In this document: piece by piece, positions 17,433-25,736 of the stretch | Numbering within the stretch: position 1 is the first letter of the stretch | Layout: every line of letters begins with the position of its first letter | Origin: Paraburkholderia phenazinium | GTDB lineage: Bacteria; Pseudomonadota; Gammaproteobacteria; Burkholderiales; Burkholderiaceae | Direction: 5' to 3' | Assembly (NCBI RefSeq): GCF_900142845.1 | Contig: NZ_FSRU01000003.1 | Location: forward strand, 620,001-684,000 | Length of the DNA stretch: 64,000 nucleotides | Program-made: the position numbers and the translations under genes | The notes under the pieces: model-generated | Databases searched by the model: none | What the model saw: only the letters and a program-made list of their open reading frames with translations | What the model was told of the DNA's origin: nothing

Positions 17433-18218
17433 GCGGATAGATCAAGCTGATGATCAGCCACTGATCTTGAAAACGATGCTGATTGCCCATCAGGAACATC
17501 AGGTCTTTGCGGCTAAGGTGTTCCTTAGCTTTGCGCGAAACGGTTCTTCCCAGCTTGCGCCGTAGGCGTGGTGACAATTCCAAAACAATGCGCCAGCCTC
17601 CCAATCGACGATCTTGTGCCTGTGCTCCTTCTCACCCTCTGGAGTCTTGCATAAGAATCGATAGTGGAAATCGAACGGCACTTTGCGCAGTTGCTTCACC
17701 TGCTGCTTCGCCTCCGCTTCTGAAAAGAGATCGCCCTGCATTTGCTCGCGCGCTAGCTTCTCCCTTTCCTCATCAGTCCAGTCCGTGTTTCGCGCCTTGG
17801 TGATGTCGAGACCAAGAAGGCGGTCTGGACGCAGCAATGCAAGAGACAATTCGTCGGTGAGCCGTGCCTCTTCAACGGCGTCGAAACTGTCAAACGAGGG
17901 AATCTTTTCCAGCCATTCCCGGCGGGCAGCCCAGTCCTTTTTGGTGTCAATCAATTTTCCGCAGGCAATCGTATCGACATAAAGCTTGTGGCTTTCTGGC
18001 CGATGATCCTTAGTGGCCTTTTCTACGCGCACGTCAACCCACTGCCATTTTTTGAACTGCTGGTCTTGCTCGATCATCCGGAACGGCACCGGGTACAAGC
18101 GGCGCATTGAGCCGTCCTGGCTGATGCCCGCTACGCAGGAGGTCTCCACGTATTGCGCGCTAGGCGAAGGATAGGTCTTCGCCAGAATCAGAATGCGCTC
18201 CACTCTCCCAAGTGCCAT
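17389..18218 (-). pseudogene. Partner gene of DUF488, frameshifted near its 3' end; function unknown
   Basis: From the ATG at 18218 (a GGAG site lies upstream) the frame encodes MALGRVERILILAKTYPSPS, then FDFHYRFLCKTPEGEKEHRHK and ends early at 17499. The natural C-terminus (HLSRKDLMFLMGNQHRFQDQ and LIISLIYPPKQ) is in the neighbouring frame down to 17389. One missing G near 17523 (AGG-AAC for AGG-GAA-C) accounts for the shift. Intact length would be about 276 residues. I do not recognise a named family; its tail-to-tail position with a DUF488 gene suggests they functioned together. Confidence 0.65.
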
Positions 18219-18285
18219 TGCTCCGTTTCTCCTCTTCAACCGATGTTATCGCACCACGGCTAAATCAAAACAGCGAACAACTTCT

Positions 18286-18423
18286 TTAGGTAGTTGCTAC
18301 CGCCGCCTTCCATGAACAGCACATGACGACCCAACCGCGTTGGAAGTCGGGGAGCTGAATTTGGCCAACAGCGATGCCGTTGAGAACATCCTTCAGCGCG
18401 GGCTCTACGGTACGGAAATTCAT
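18286..18423 (-). pseudogene. N-terminal remnant of a DUF262 (GmrS-like) protein
   Basis: From 18423 the minus strand encodes MNFRTVEPALKDVLNGIAVG and QIQLPDFQRGWV, the DUF262 N-terminus with its (L/I)P-x-(F/Y)QR signature. Homology stops after about 33 residues, and the frame then runs through unrelated sequence to 18286. DUF262 proteins are often part of DNA defence systems such as GmrSD. Only a fragment survives; a deletion joined it to other sequence. Confidence 0.6.
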
Positions 18424-18439
18424 ATCGTCGGCCTCGCGA

Positions 18440-18652
18440 TTACGTCTGTTCCGTCCGGCCAGTGTCCCACGTTGCACCGAAGTGCTTGCGCAAGGGCTCC
18501 AGTGCATGCGGTAGTTCCGCGACGCAAGTCACACCCAGATACTGAGCTGCACGGGTTGCGCCAACGTACACGAACTTATCGAACAACTCTGGCCGGATAG
18601 CGGCCAGTTGGTGATCTGCGTCTGATGAGCCTGCGCTTGTGCCGACAGTGAC
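18440..18652 (-). pseudogene. C-terminal remnant of a UvrD-like helicase
   Basis: This 70-codon frame has no start codon of its own and encodes LAAIRPELFDKFVYVGATRA, then AQYLGVTCVAELP, and ends at 18440. The FVYVGATRA stretch is the motif VI region of superfamily I helicases (V.(A/G).TRA). Everything upstream of the C-terminal domain is missing. It stops 17 bp before the DUF262 fragment starts on the same strand, suggesting a former defence-type operon. Confidence 0.55.
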
Positions 18653-18702
18653 TCATTGACAGGAATCCACTTTCCGCTTGCATTGTTTGTGGCAACTAAA
18701 AA

Positions 18703-19122
18703 TCAGGCTTGGCGTGCAGGTTCATTCTCATCTAATACGTGCAACTCAAATTCTCGCGCCTCGACCACAATACTCACCGATGAAGCGAACCCTTGCAGAC
18801 TCCCCTCTAACTCGTACCTCGATGTTTTTTCTTGCGTCACCCCCGAGTAAATAAAATTGACGGGATCGCGCCAAATTATCCCGCCCTCTTCTCGGACATA
18901 AGGATTGACAATGAAATTAAACCTCTCAACATCCAAGAAAACCAACAAACAATGCCCAACAAATCCATCGGAATTCTTCCGCCAAAAGAATCGATCGAGT
19001 CCACCAAATGCTGCGAGCCAATGACTTACATAAATCATTGCGTTCGTTCCATCAAACATATGTGCACCGTACTGACACTCTGACGCTCCGAGCATTGCCC
19101 AACAATCTTTTATGATCTTCAT
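18703..19122 (-). CDS. Putative immunity protein of the adjacent CdiA-type toxin tail
   Basis: 139 residues from the ATG at 19122, preceded by GAGG at good spacing (a GTG at 19134 overlapping the toxin stop is possible). The sequence has no recognised family; it contains HWLAAFGGLDRFFWRKNSDG and a predicted alpha/beta mix without signal or membrane segment. It directly follows the toxin tail on the same strand. In contact-dependent inhibition loci this position is occupied by the specific immunity gene. Base composition is lower in GC than core neighbours. Function is inferred from position only. Confidence 0.5.
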   Translation of the reverse strand: MKIIKDCWAMLGASECQYGAHMFDGTNAMIYVSHWLAAFGGLDRFFWRKNSDGFVGHCLLVFLDVERFNFIVNPYVREEGGIIWRDPVNFIYSGVTQEKTSRYELEGSLQGFASSVSIVVEAREFELHVLDENEPARQA

Positions 19123-19130
19123 CGTGATCC

Positions 19131-20348
19131 TCACTTCTTAACAAAGACAATAGAGCGCATTGTGCTATTCGGAATCGGCGAGCCATCTGTGCGCGCAAAA
19201 TCGAGACCCTGGTACTCAGGCAGAAGAGCACCCTGATATTGGATCTTTAGTCCCAATTGGTCAAATTGAGCGGCAGTCGGCATATTCGAAAAATATGGAT
19301 TGACACTGTTACCATTGATCACGACCTGCCCCCCTGATTCGGTGATCCGCGCAGCCTCTGGCAAGTAGTTCATCATCGAACCCGTACCTCCGCCAGACGC
19401 GGGAATAAATGGGTTGTTCGCCACCACTTTTGCCTGACTATTGCTCGCAATATTTGGCATGTTCGTGGCGTCAGCAGCTACCGCAGTTGGATCTGTTGGA
19501 CCAACGCCCATTGCGCCAGACACCTTAGGACCACTGGAATCGGTGAACAACTCAACCGTACCACCGGCCTTAACGTTGTTTGTGGCATTTCCGCTCGACG
19601 GCGACGAACCGGAATCGCCTGCATCGTTCCCACCACTATTCAACGTGGCAGTGCTCGGCACATACCCCGGCGTACCCGATACGGCATTCGCAGCCTGTCC
19701 CGACGAATTTACCAGCACGCCTCCCGCACTCGATGCCGGCGGCTCGCCACCCTCAACCACGCCCGCAGACAGACCGTTCGCAGCGCCCCTGGCCAGCTGT
19801 GTCGTGGGAGGTTGAGACATTATCGCCCGAGCATCGCCGTCCATCTTCGCTTTAAACTGGGCTGCCCAGCCGTCCACCGTCTTGTTTGCCGAATCGAGCG
19901 GACCGGTAATCCACGAGGGCAGGTTGTTCTGCAGGTAGGAAGCGATCACGTTCTGCGATGCCGCGAGATCCTCTTTCGCCTGATCATTGCCGAGGTCATT
20001 TTTCCGGTTGTAGAGGTCGACGTTCGAGGCCGCTGCGGCCCCTGCCGTGCCCCCAACCAGCGCGCCACCCAGCCCGGCGAGGATATTGCTGCTGATGTTG
20101 CCCACCAGCGACGAGTCGGTCGCATCCGTCACTGCATCGGCGACAGCCCTGGTCTGGTCGGCGCTTTTCGATGACAGCCCTGCGCCAAGCCCCCCACCCA
20201 CAGCCGTGAACACGCTGCCGCCCCCGAGACCACCGATGAGCGCGCCACCCACAACCTGTAGTTCAGCGCGCGAGTCGCCGCCTTCCATCCACTGTTTGGC
20301 TTCGTCCGAATCCACCGCGAAGGCGGCCAAATCGCCACTCTTGGCGTC
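19131..20348 (-). pseudogene. 5'-truncated CdiA/filamentous haemagglutinin-type protein, C-terminal toxin tail
   Basis: About 405 residues remain. The first part ([40 protein letters not shown]) is the pre-toxin region of CdiA/hemagglutinin proteins. A Gly/Ser/Asn-rich linker follows. The last 80 residues (NYLPEAARITESGGQVVING ... SIVFVKK) look like the C-terminal part of a Rossmann-type, perhaps methyltransferase-like, domain and would be the toxin. The signal, TPS domain and repeats are missing: upstream of about 20348 the sequence is an antisense integrase fragment. A GTG/ATG start inside the remnant could still give a cytoplasmic orphan protein. Confidence 0.65.
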
Positions 20349-20353
20349 CGCCG

Positions 20354-20544
20354 TGGCCCGTCTACGACGACAAAATCGCGAAAATCGACCTTTCCAAACT
20401 GCGTACCTCGCATCTGAAAGACTGGCTGGCGAACCAGATCGACTCGATCGAAGAAGGCACCGAAGACATTCGGCAGTTAGTGAAGGCAATGCTCTTTGCA
20501 GCGGCTCGGCCTGGAGAGCTTGCCAAAACAAACGTCAAACAGTA
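20354..20544 (+). pseudogene. Tyrosine recombinase (phage-type integrase) remnant
   Basis: The plus strand encodes VYDDKIAKIDLSKLRTSHLK, then DWLANQID, then an abrupt change to EDIRQLVKAMLFAAARPGEL. The first part resembles the core-binding domain and the second the start of the catalytic domain ((G/A)ARPGEL contains the first catalytic Arg). The region between is deleted, and the C-terminal catalytic box is missing. The stop codon TAA is supplied by the first bases of the IS66 end. This is the probable integrase of the tRNA-Lys island. Confidence 0.65.
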
Positions 20545-20632
20545 ACCGTCCGACCCTGACCGTATAGACGCCTGATGAAGGCGACGCCATGCTTTCCGGG
20601 GGCACAAATGTGACTGTGTCCACAAAGGAATC

Positions 20633-21028
20633 ATGGACACAGTGACTGAATTCACCGAAGTCAAAGTCGCCCGGAAGTATCGCCGGCGTACCGTGGACGA
20701 GAAACGCCAGATCGTCGAAGAGACGTTATCCAGTGGACGTTCGGTGGCGGAGATTGCACGCAGTCACGAAGTGAACGCGAATCAGCTGTTCGACTGGCGC
20801 AAGCAGTATCTGGATGGACGCCTTGGCGTGAACGGTCGCGAATGCGCCTTGCTGCCGGTCACCGTGAATGAGGCCAGTGACAGCGGCGCGGCCGAACCGG
20901 ATGCATCGACGCCTTCGGCACAGGCGTCCGGCACGATCCGAATCCAGTTGCCACGGGGCGAGGTACACGTTGAAGGGAGCGTCGATCCCGACACGCTGCG
21001 CGTGGTGATCCCGTGCCTGATCCGATGA
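20633..21028 (+). CDS. tnpA: IS66 accessory protein TnpA
   Basis: 131 residues. The N-terminal half has a helix-turn-helix of the transposase-8/IS3-OrfA type (RRTVDEKRQIVEETLSSGRS, VAEIARSHEVNANQLFDWRK). The C-terminal part ends with IRIQLPRGEVHVEGSVDPDT, typical of IS66 TnpA. Required with TnpB for IS66 transposition by TnpC, which is absent here. The stop overlaps the tnpB start. Confidence 0.85.
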   Translation: MDTVTEFTEVKVARKYRRRTVDEKRQIVEETLSSGRSVAEIARSHEVNANQLFDWRKQYLDGRLGVNGRECALLPVTVNEASDSGAAEPDASTPSAQASGTIRIQLPRGEVHVEGSVDPDTLRVVIPCLIR

Positions 21029-21207
21029 TTGGTCCGCTGGCAAACACGCGCATCTGGGTTGCCGCCGGATTTACGGATATGCGCTGCGGCTTCGACGGCC
21101 TGGCCGCGAAGGTGCAGACCGTGCTGGCGAAGAATCCGGCCCTCTGTCAGCCGCGCAGCATGCGCGAGAAAACACCGGAAATTCTTCATTTTTTGAGTGG
21201 CGCTTAA
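21025..21207 (+). pseudogene. tnpB: IS66 TnpB, truncated
   Basis: From the ATG at 21025 the product starts GPLANTRIWVAAGFTDMRCG, FDGLAAKVQTVL, a clear IS66 TnpB N-terminus. After about 37 residues the family match ends, and about 23 unrelated codons follow to a stop. Normal TnpB is about 115 residues and ends in a conserved basic domain that is lost. Confidence 0.8.
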
Positions 21208-21442
21208 CGTGTCGTGGAGTCTAACCAGGCGCGCGCCTATTGTCGCGATAATGGCCGCGGCTTAGAAGCGACAACACCAATCTCCATGCAATATGAATCG
21301 CATTTTCGCGCCTATAGATCGTGAGATTTAGATACACTAAACGCCCAAACGATGCCTGCTTTTCAGCCTCAATGCATTTTGAATATCCGTGAAATCGTTC
21401 ACGACTTCACCGTGTCAAACCTCACCATTCCGGCGAAATAAC
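21208..21442. other. Right boundary region of the island, no gene seen
   Basis: 235 bp of relatively AT-rich sequence between the IS66 remnant and the amidase gene. I looked for a repeat of the tRNA-Lys 3' end (TTCGAATCCCGTACGG) here and found none, so the right attachment site is lost or outside this stretch. Confidence 0.4.
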
Positions 21443-22126
21443 GTGACCCGATTCCTGCGTTCAGCACTGATTCCTTTTGTACTCGCGTTGTCCGCAATAC
21501 CCTGCCATGCAGTCTCGGTTATCGTCGACGCGGGGCACACACCGGCTCATCCTGGCGCCACCGGCGCAAGCGGGCGTGTCGAGCATCTTTACAACCTCGA
21601 TCTAAGTGCGGCGGTTGCTCGCGATCTCCAGGCAGAGGGTTATAGCGTGACACGCACGGGCACGGACAGCCGCGAGATCGCGCTTGCGGATCGGCCCAAT
21701 GCGAAGCCGGACGCCAACTTCTTCATCTCGATTCATCACGACTCGCTGCAGCAGGCATGGATCGATGCAGGACGACGCCGCGAGTTCAAGGGGTACTCGA
21801 TCTTCGTTTCCGAGCGCAATCCGCACTATCAGGAAAGCCTCGTCTGTGCGAAGGCAATTGGCGAAAAACTGCTCGCGGCGGGCGAAACGCCTTCGCTGTA
21901 TCACGCCACGCCTATCAAGGGCGAGAACCGTCCGTTGATAGACCGGCGACTCGGCATTCACCGCTTCGACGATCTGGTCGTACTCAAGACAGCGCCGATG
22001 CCGGCGGTGCTGGTTGAAGCAGGCGTCATTGCGAATCCGGACGAAGAACCGCGTCTGCAGAATCCTGACACGATTGCCAAGCTCGCGAATGCGATTGCGG
22101 GCGGCATCGTGGCATGCCAGCAGTAA
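21443..22126 (+). CDS. N-acetylmuramoyl-L-alanine amidase (Amidase_3 family)
   Basis: 227 residues from the GTG at 21443, chosen because the signal peptide (RFLRSALIPFVLALSAIPCHA) starts there; a GTG at 21389 would add 18 residues. Zinc ligands of Amidase_3 are visible: His in IVDAGHTPAHPG, Glu in GRVEHLYNLDL and His in FISIHHDS; the catalytic Glu is in VLVEAGVIANPDEE. A periplasmic enzyme cleaving the bond between muramic acid and the stem peptide. It lacks the AMIN domain of AmiC, so septal targeting is not expected. Monocistronic or with the next gene (67-bp gap). Confidence 0.88.
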   Translation: MTRFLRSALIPFVLALSAIPCHAVSVIVDAGHTPAHPGATGASGRVEHLYNLDLSAAVARDLQAEGYSVTRTGTDSREIALADRPNAKPDANFFISIHHDSLQQAWIDAGRRREFKGYSIFVSERNPHYQESLVCAKAIGEKLLAAGETPSLYHATPIKGENRPLIDRRLGIHRFDDLVVLKTAPMPAVLVEAGVIANPDEEPRLQNPDTIAKLANAIAGGIVACQQ

Positions 22127-22193
22127 CGACACACCTTAGCCGTCCGTCCGCCCAAGCGCCGCTTGCGCCATCCTCTTATGGAGACAAATTATC

Positions 22194-22610
22194 TTGAGTA
22201 CGTCCAACGTAGCCGATATCAAACCGAAGTGGCGCGAACGCTTTGAATTCTTCGACGCCTACGGATCGCCCGCGTCTGCCGAGTTTCGTGCGGCCTTCAA
22301 GGCGCTGCCGCGCGGCAAAAGACGGCTCATCAATTTCAGTTTCCTCGCCTTCTTCTTCGGCCCATTCTATTTTTTCGCACTCGGTCTGTGGAAGAAGGGG
22401 CTGTCGTTGCTTGCCATCGCGCTTGCGATCGCCGTCGTGGAAGTCATCTTCTCGGCCGTCACCGGCATCGATATTCCGCGGCCCGTCGATACCGGCCTCA
22501 ATATCGCGATCGCCTTCGCCTTTGCCCTGTGTGTCAACTACGCCTACTACCTGAAAGAGGTAAAAGGCAGCCAGGGTTGGAATCCATTCGAAGGCATGCG
22601 AGCGTTCTAG
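22194..22610 (+). CDS. DUF2628-domain membrane protein
   Basis: 138 residues with a TTG start supported by GGAG 9 bases upstream. Soluble N-terminal part (KWRERFEFFDAYGSPASAEF) followed by RRLINFSFLAFFFGPFYFFA, a signature of DUF2628 proteins, and further membrane segments (about residues 62-85 and 95-117). The tail is KGSQGWNPFEGMRAF. Function unknown; many relatives accompany small envelope genes. Confidence 0.75.
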   Translation: MSTSNVADIKPKWRERFEFFDAYGSPASAEFRAAFKALPRGKRRLINFSFLAFFFGPFYFFALGLWKKGLSLLAIALAIAVVEVIFSAVTGIDIPRPVDTGLNIAIAFAFALCVNYAYYLKEVKGSQGWNPFEGMRAF

Positions 22611-23079
22611 GCGAATCACGGCGTGCCTCGATAATGGGGCACTGTCAGCCGTCAAGGTTTGAAACGCTATCGTCGCGCGCCAACCTTGCCAATATGGCAT
22701 GTCGCAGCCATCCGTATTCCATTCATACATATTTTTGAAACGTTTTCTTATGTCAGATTTAAGTCCACAGTAACAAACGTCGCTTGAGACCGGCTAACTG
22801 TCTCCGCCAATCGAGCCCGTCCTCCGAGCCACCCCATAGAAATACGCAAACGGCGAACTTACCCGGTCTTTGGGTAAGCGAAGGAATGCGCTTGCGCTTG
22901 AAAAGACACCCCCAGTTCGCGACAAATCACGCAGCAGCAAAGTAGCCGTCATTCCCGTTGCTTGTCATCGTATTGCATACACGCTCTCAAAGATCTTTCC
23001 AATTTTCGAATGGATAAGGTTTGAATATCCCGAGTGGCTGCAAACCACCGACCTGCCCAATACGACCATGGAGGTTTTG
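22611..23079. other. Intergenic region, no gene seen
   Basis: 469 bp without a convincing coding sequence. A plus-strand frame is open from 22870 into the next gene, but its upstream part has no ribosome site and ordinary noncoding composition. Confidence 0.45.
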
Positions 23080-23433
23080 ATGCGGCTTTTGCTCTCGAAT
23101 GCATTTCTGTCGATAGTCAGCAACCCCGCCGATACGTCCTCGCTGACCGTGCGGGCAAGCCGGGCCGGAGATATTGAAACGGTGTTCGGCCAGGGCTTCG
23201 AGGTGGTGACATCGCCTGGCCACGTCTATCCGTTCCGCGCGTTCATCCCGCGCCGGATCGTCGCGGACACCATTGCCGCGCATGTCTTCCACATCAACTA
23301 CGGCAAGTTCAGGGAAGCGGTAGTGGACGCGCCGCTGTACGACGTCTACACGAAGGTGTATGACGCCATGGTCGACCTGCGAGATAGTCCACAGCACGGC
23401 ACGCCCCCACGCAACGGACTGGGTTCTCTTTGA
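23080..23433 (+). CDS. Conserved-looking hypothetical protein, 117 residues
   Basis: The ATG at 23080 is preceded by GGAGG at ideal spacing, which fixes the start. The sequence begins MRLLLSNAFLSIVSNPADTS, then LTVRASRAGDIETVFG and YPFRAFIPRRIVADTIA, and ends in a Pro/Gly-rich tail. It has no signal peptide or membrane segment. The pattern is that of a small soluble alpha/beta protein; I cannot name its family. No operon partner is evident. Confidence 0.6.
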   Translation: MRLLLSNAFLSIVSNPADTSSLTVRASRAGDIETVFGQGFEVVTSPGHVYPFRAFIPRRIVADTIAAHVFHINYGKFREAVVDAPLYDVYTKVYDAMVDLRDSPQHGTPPRNGLGSL

Positions 23434-23825
23434 GCGCCGTGGTCGTGCGACGCGCACTACCTTACGCATCGCGCCACATGAATGACGTATGAAACGACGA
23501 TCCGTCCAGCCCGCAAGCGATCAGCCATATCTGCGGGCGCGGTCGTATTTTCCGAATTTCCCCTTAATCAGAACGCCATTTGCAGTACGGAATACTGATA
23601 TCTCTCGGTTTTATTACACCATCCAGTCAAAGCACGCCTAACGTTCGCCTCTCTCCGCTCACAAGTCGTAAGCCAGTTCTTACGCTGCTAGCATTTCAAT
23701 CGTCGGGAGAATCGAATGCAACCGGGCAGCATCGCAGTCTGCACGGGTGCACCCAGCTTGCCCGGCGAGAAGACGGTAGTTGCCTCAAGTGTCGGGCTGC
23801 CCCACAAACATGGCGAGGACAAACG
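23434..23825. other. Intergenic region before the glycosyltransferase, no gene seen
   Basis: 392 bp. The glycosyltransferase frame is open back to 23580, but that part has no family match and no ribosome site. A promoter for the glycosyltransferase is expected here but no convincing hexamers were found. Confidence 0.4.
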
Positions 23826-24962
23826 ATGAGCGATACACCGCTAGAGCCTGGATGCGCAACGTCGCATGAGAAACTGACGGTGTTTTACGTGCAACCGCTC
23901 GTCACGCGTTATCGCGTCGAGGTTGTCGACTCCCTGAACCGGGCATTCAAGGTGCGAGTATTTGCCAGTTCGCCGGAAGTCGACCCGCGCGGGTTTTCGC
24001 GCGAAACGCCCACTTGCGACGAATTCGTGGTGACCGGCATCACCCGTATCTTTTCCGAGCGAGTCAAGCTTCAGACACGGGTCTTCGGACAGATCGTCCG
24101 CGTGCGTCCCGCTGCCGTCCTGATCTTTGCCGACATGCGGTATCTGTCGCTATGGCTCGCGCTGCTGGCCGGCAGGGCGCTCGGCGTGCCGGTGATCATT
24201 CATGGCCAGGGGCTCTACCGGAACGCGCAGCCGAGCCTGATGCGCAAACTCCGCTACCGCGCCGCGGTTGCACTCTGCACGCGCTATGTGTGCTATTCCG
24301 AAGGGTCGAAGCTATCGCTCGCGCGCATCGGTTGCCCGAGCTCGAAGCTGGTCGTCGCAGACAATTCGTTGCGCGTCTCCCATACCGTCAGGCCAACCGA
24401 GAAGTCCGGCAACGAGCAAGGCGTGATGTTTCTGGGGCGCATGCGCGACGGTTCGAAAGTCGAATGCCTGATCGAGGCAGTCGAATCATTGCGCCGAAAA
24501 GGCCACGACATCGTGCTGCATCTGGTAGGCGACGGCAAACACGGCGAGCGGCTGCAGCGTACCTATGCGGACCGTCCTTACCTGGTGTGGCACGGCGCGG
24601 TGTTCGACGATGGCGAGATCGCCTCGATCAGCCGCGCCTGCCGGATAGGCTGTTATCCCGGCGACGCGGGTCTGAGCGTGGTCCACATGTTCGGCCTGAG
24701 CCTGCCACCGCTGATCCACGACCAACCGGCTTCGCACATGGGGCCCGAGCCCGAATACGTGGAAGACAACGCCACGGGGTTCCTCTACCGACGCGATGGC
24801 GGAGTCGAGGCGCTGACGACCGAGCTCGAAAAGATCTGGCTCCTGCCAGCGGACGAGATCCGGGCCATCAGCACGGGCGCGTTCTCCAAATATCAGCAAC
24901 TCAACTCGCCCACCCTGGGCCAGCGTCTCGCCACCATTGTCGACAGCGCCATTCATCAATAA
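23826..24962 (+). CDS. Glycosyltransferase (GT4-like)
   Basis: 378 residues from the ATG at 23826, with GAGG upstream. The N-terminal half has KLTVFYVQPLVTRYRVEVVD and the acceptor-side fold with VPVIIHGQGLYRN. The C-terminal half shows GVMFLGRMRDGSKVECLIEA, HLVGDGKHGERL and YPGDAGLSVVHMFGLSLPPL, the nucleotide-sugar side of a GT-B enzyme. The usual E-x(7)-E appears changed (GDAGLSVVH). Cytoplasmic; substrate unknown. It stands alone, not in a polysaccharide cluster, which makes its role unclear. Confidence 0.75.
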   Translation: MSDTPLEPGCATSHEKLTVFYVQPLVTRYRVEVVDSLNRAFKVRVFASSPEVDPRGFSRETPTCDEFVVTGITRIFSERVKLQTRVFGQIVRVRPAAVLIFADMRYLSLWLALLAGRALGVPVIIHGQGLYRNAQPSLMRKLRYRAAVALCTRYVCYSEGSKLSLARIGCPSSKLVVADNSLRVSHTVRPTEKSGNEQGVMFLGRMRDGSKVECLIEAVESLRRKGHDIVLHLVGDGKHGERLQRTYADRPYLVWHGAVFDDGEIASISRACRIGCYPGDAGLSVVHMFGLSLPPLIHDQPASHMGPEPEYVEDNATGFLYRRDGGVEALTTELEKIWLLPADEIRAISTGAFSKYQQLNSPTLGQRLATIVDSAIHQ

Positions 24963-25260
24963 CGCGCAGCGGACAAATCTCGTTGCGCGGGTCGACGGAG
25001 CGCTGAGTCACTCAGCGCGATGCCGCCAGCCGCCGTTCCTACAGAATGCAACCAGCCTTTAGTCGGACTATCCCAATCCATCTACAGGGACACTGACAGC
25101 ACCCCTTCAATCGACTCAATCGGAGTCCGAACATTCGAATTTATTGAGATGTAAAGACGTGTGATGATCGCGCCCGGCTTGCCGATAACGTGTTGCTTCA
25201 GCCTGCTGAAGCGCGCACGGGGAAAGCCAACAACAACACCCGCGCTTTCATTCCAACATC

Positions 25261-25632
25261 ATGAGCAACTTTCTGTTCGACCTGGCCACGAACCTCGCGA
25301 TTCTTGCGACGCTGCTGATCGCGTGTCATCTGTGCAATCTGGCCAGGCCCGACCTCGCGTTAAACGGCGGTTATATCTACGTCCTGCTGGCAGCAACAGC
25401 CCTGGTGTTCGATGCCACGCTGACCTTTCTCGTGTTCGCCGATGCGGCGAGCCGCTATGGACAATTCAGCACGCCGAGCGCGTTCGTCGAGCGTGCCTGC
25501 TCCTATACGCTTGCTTGCGCGTTGGCGCTTTACTTCGCACGATGCACGCGCATCCGCATGGAAAAGGCCAAAGCCGGTCACGCGCTGGTGATCCACACCT
25601 CGCCATACAGCGAGTCGCATCTGCCGATGTGA
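25261..25632 (+). CDS. Small membrane protein of unknown function
   Basis: 123 residues. Three hydrophobic segments: about residues 5-24 (FDLATNLAILATLLIACHLC), 37-60 (GYIYVLLAATALVFDATLTF) and 77-92 (ERACSYTLACALALYFAR). A short polar C-terminal tail follows. No recognised family and no strong ribosome site. The start is the ATG at 25261. It lies alone between the glycosyltransferase and the convergent ParB-like gene. Confidence 0.5.
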   Translation: MSNFLFDLATNLAILATLLIACHLCNLARPDLALNGGYIYVLLAATALVFDATLTFLVFADAASRYGQFSTPSAFVERACSYTLACALALYFARCTRIRMEKAKAGHALVIHTSPYSESHLPM

Positions 25633-25736
25633 TACCCGTCCCGTGACGCCGCCATAGCGTGGTCTTGGCGCCCCGCCGCGCGCCATCCCGCAACCGGAGC
25701 ACGCGGCGCCCACGCAGCCAATCCTCCGTCAAGTCG

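Larger units (their letters stand above)
20542..21207 (+). mobile_element. Truncated IS66-family insertion sequence
   Basis: The element starts with GTAACCGTCCGACCCTGACC at 20542, beginning GTAA as IS66 terminal repeats do. It contains a full tnpA and only the beginning of tnpB; the rest of tnpB, all of tnpC (the transposase) and the right end are missing. Homology to IS66 stops at about 21135. It interrupts the integrase remnant. It cannot move by itself. Confidence 0.75.

Noticed and set aside
18656..19083. Plus-strand ORFs (64 and 83 codons) opposite the putative immunity gene
   Set aside because: They have no ribosome sites or family features and lie antisense to a better-supported gene.
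16700..21442. Right attachment site (direct repeat of the tRNA-Lys 3' end)
   Set aside because: I looked for the T-loop-to-CCA sequence downstream through 21,442 and did not see a second copy.
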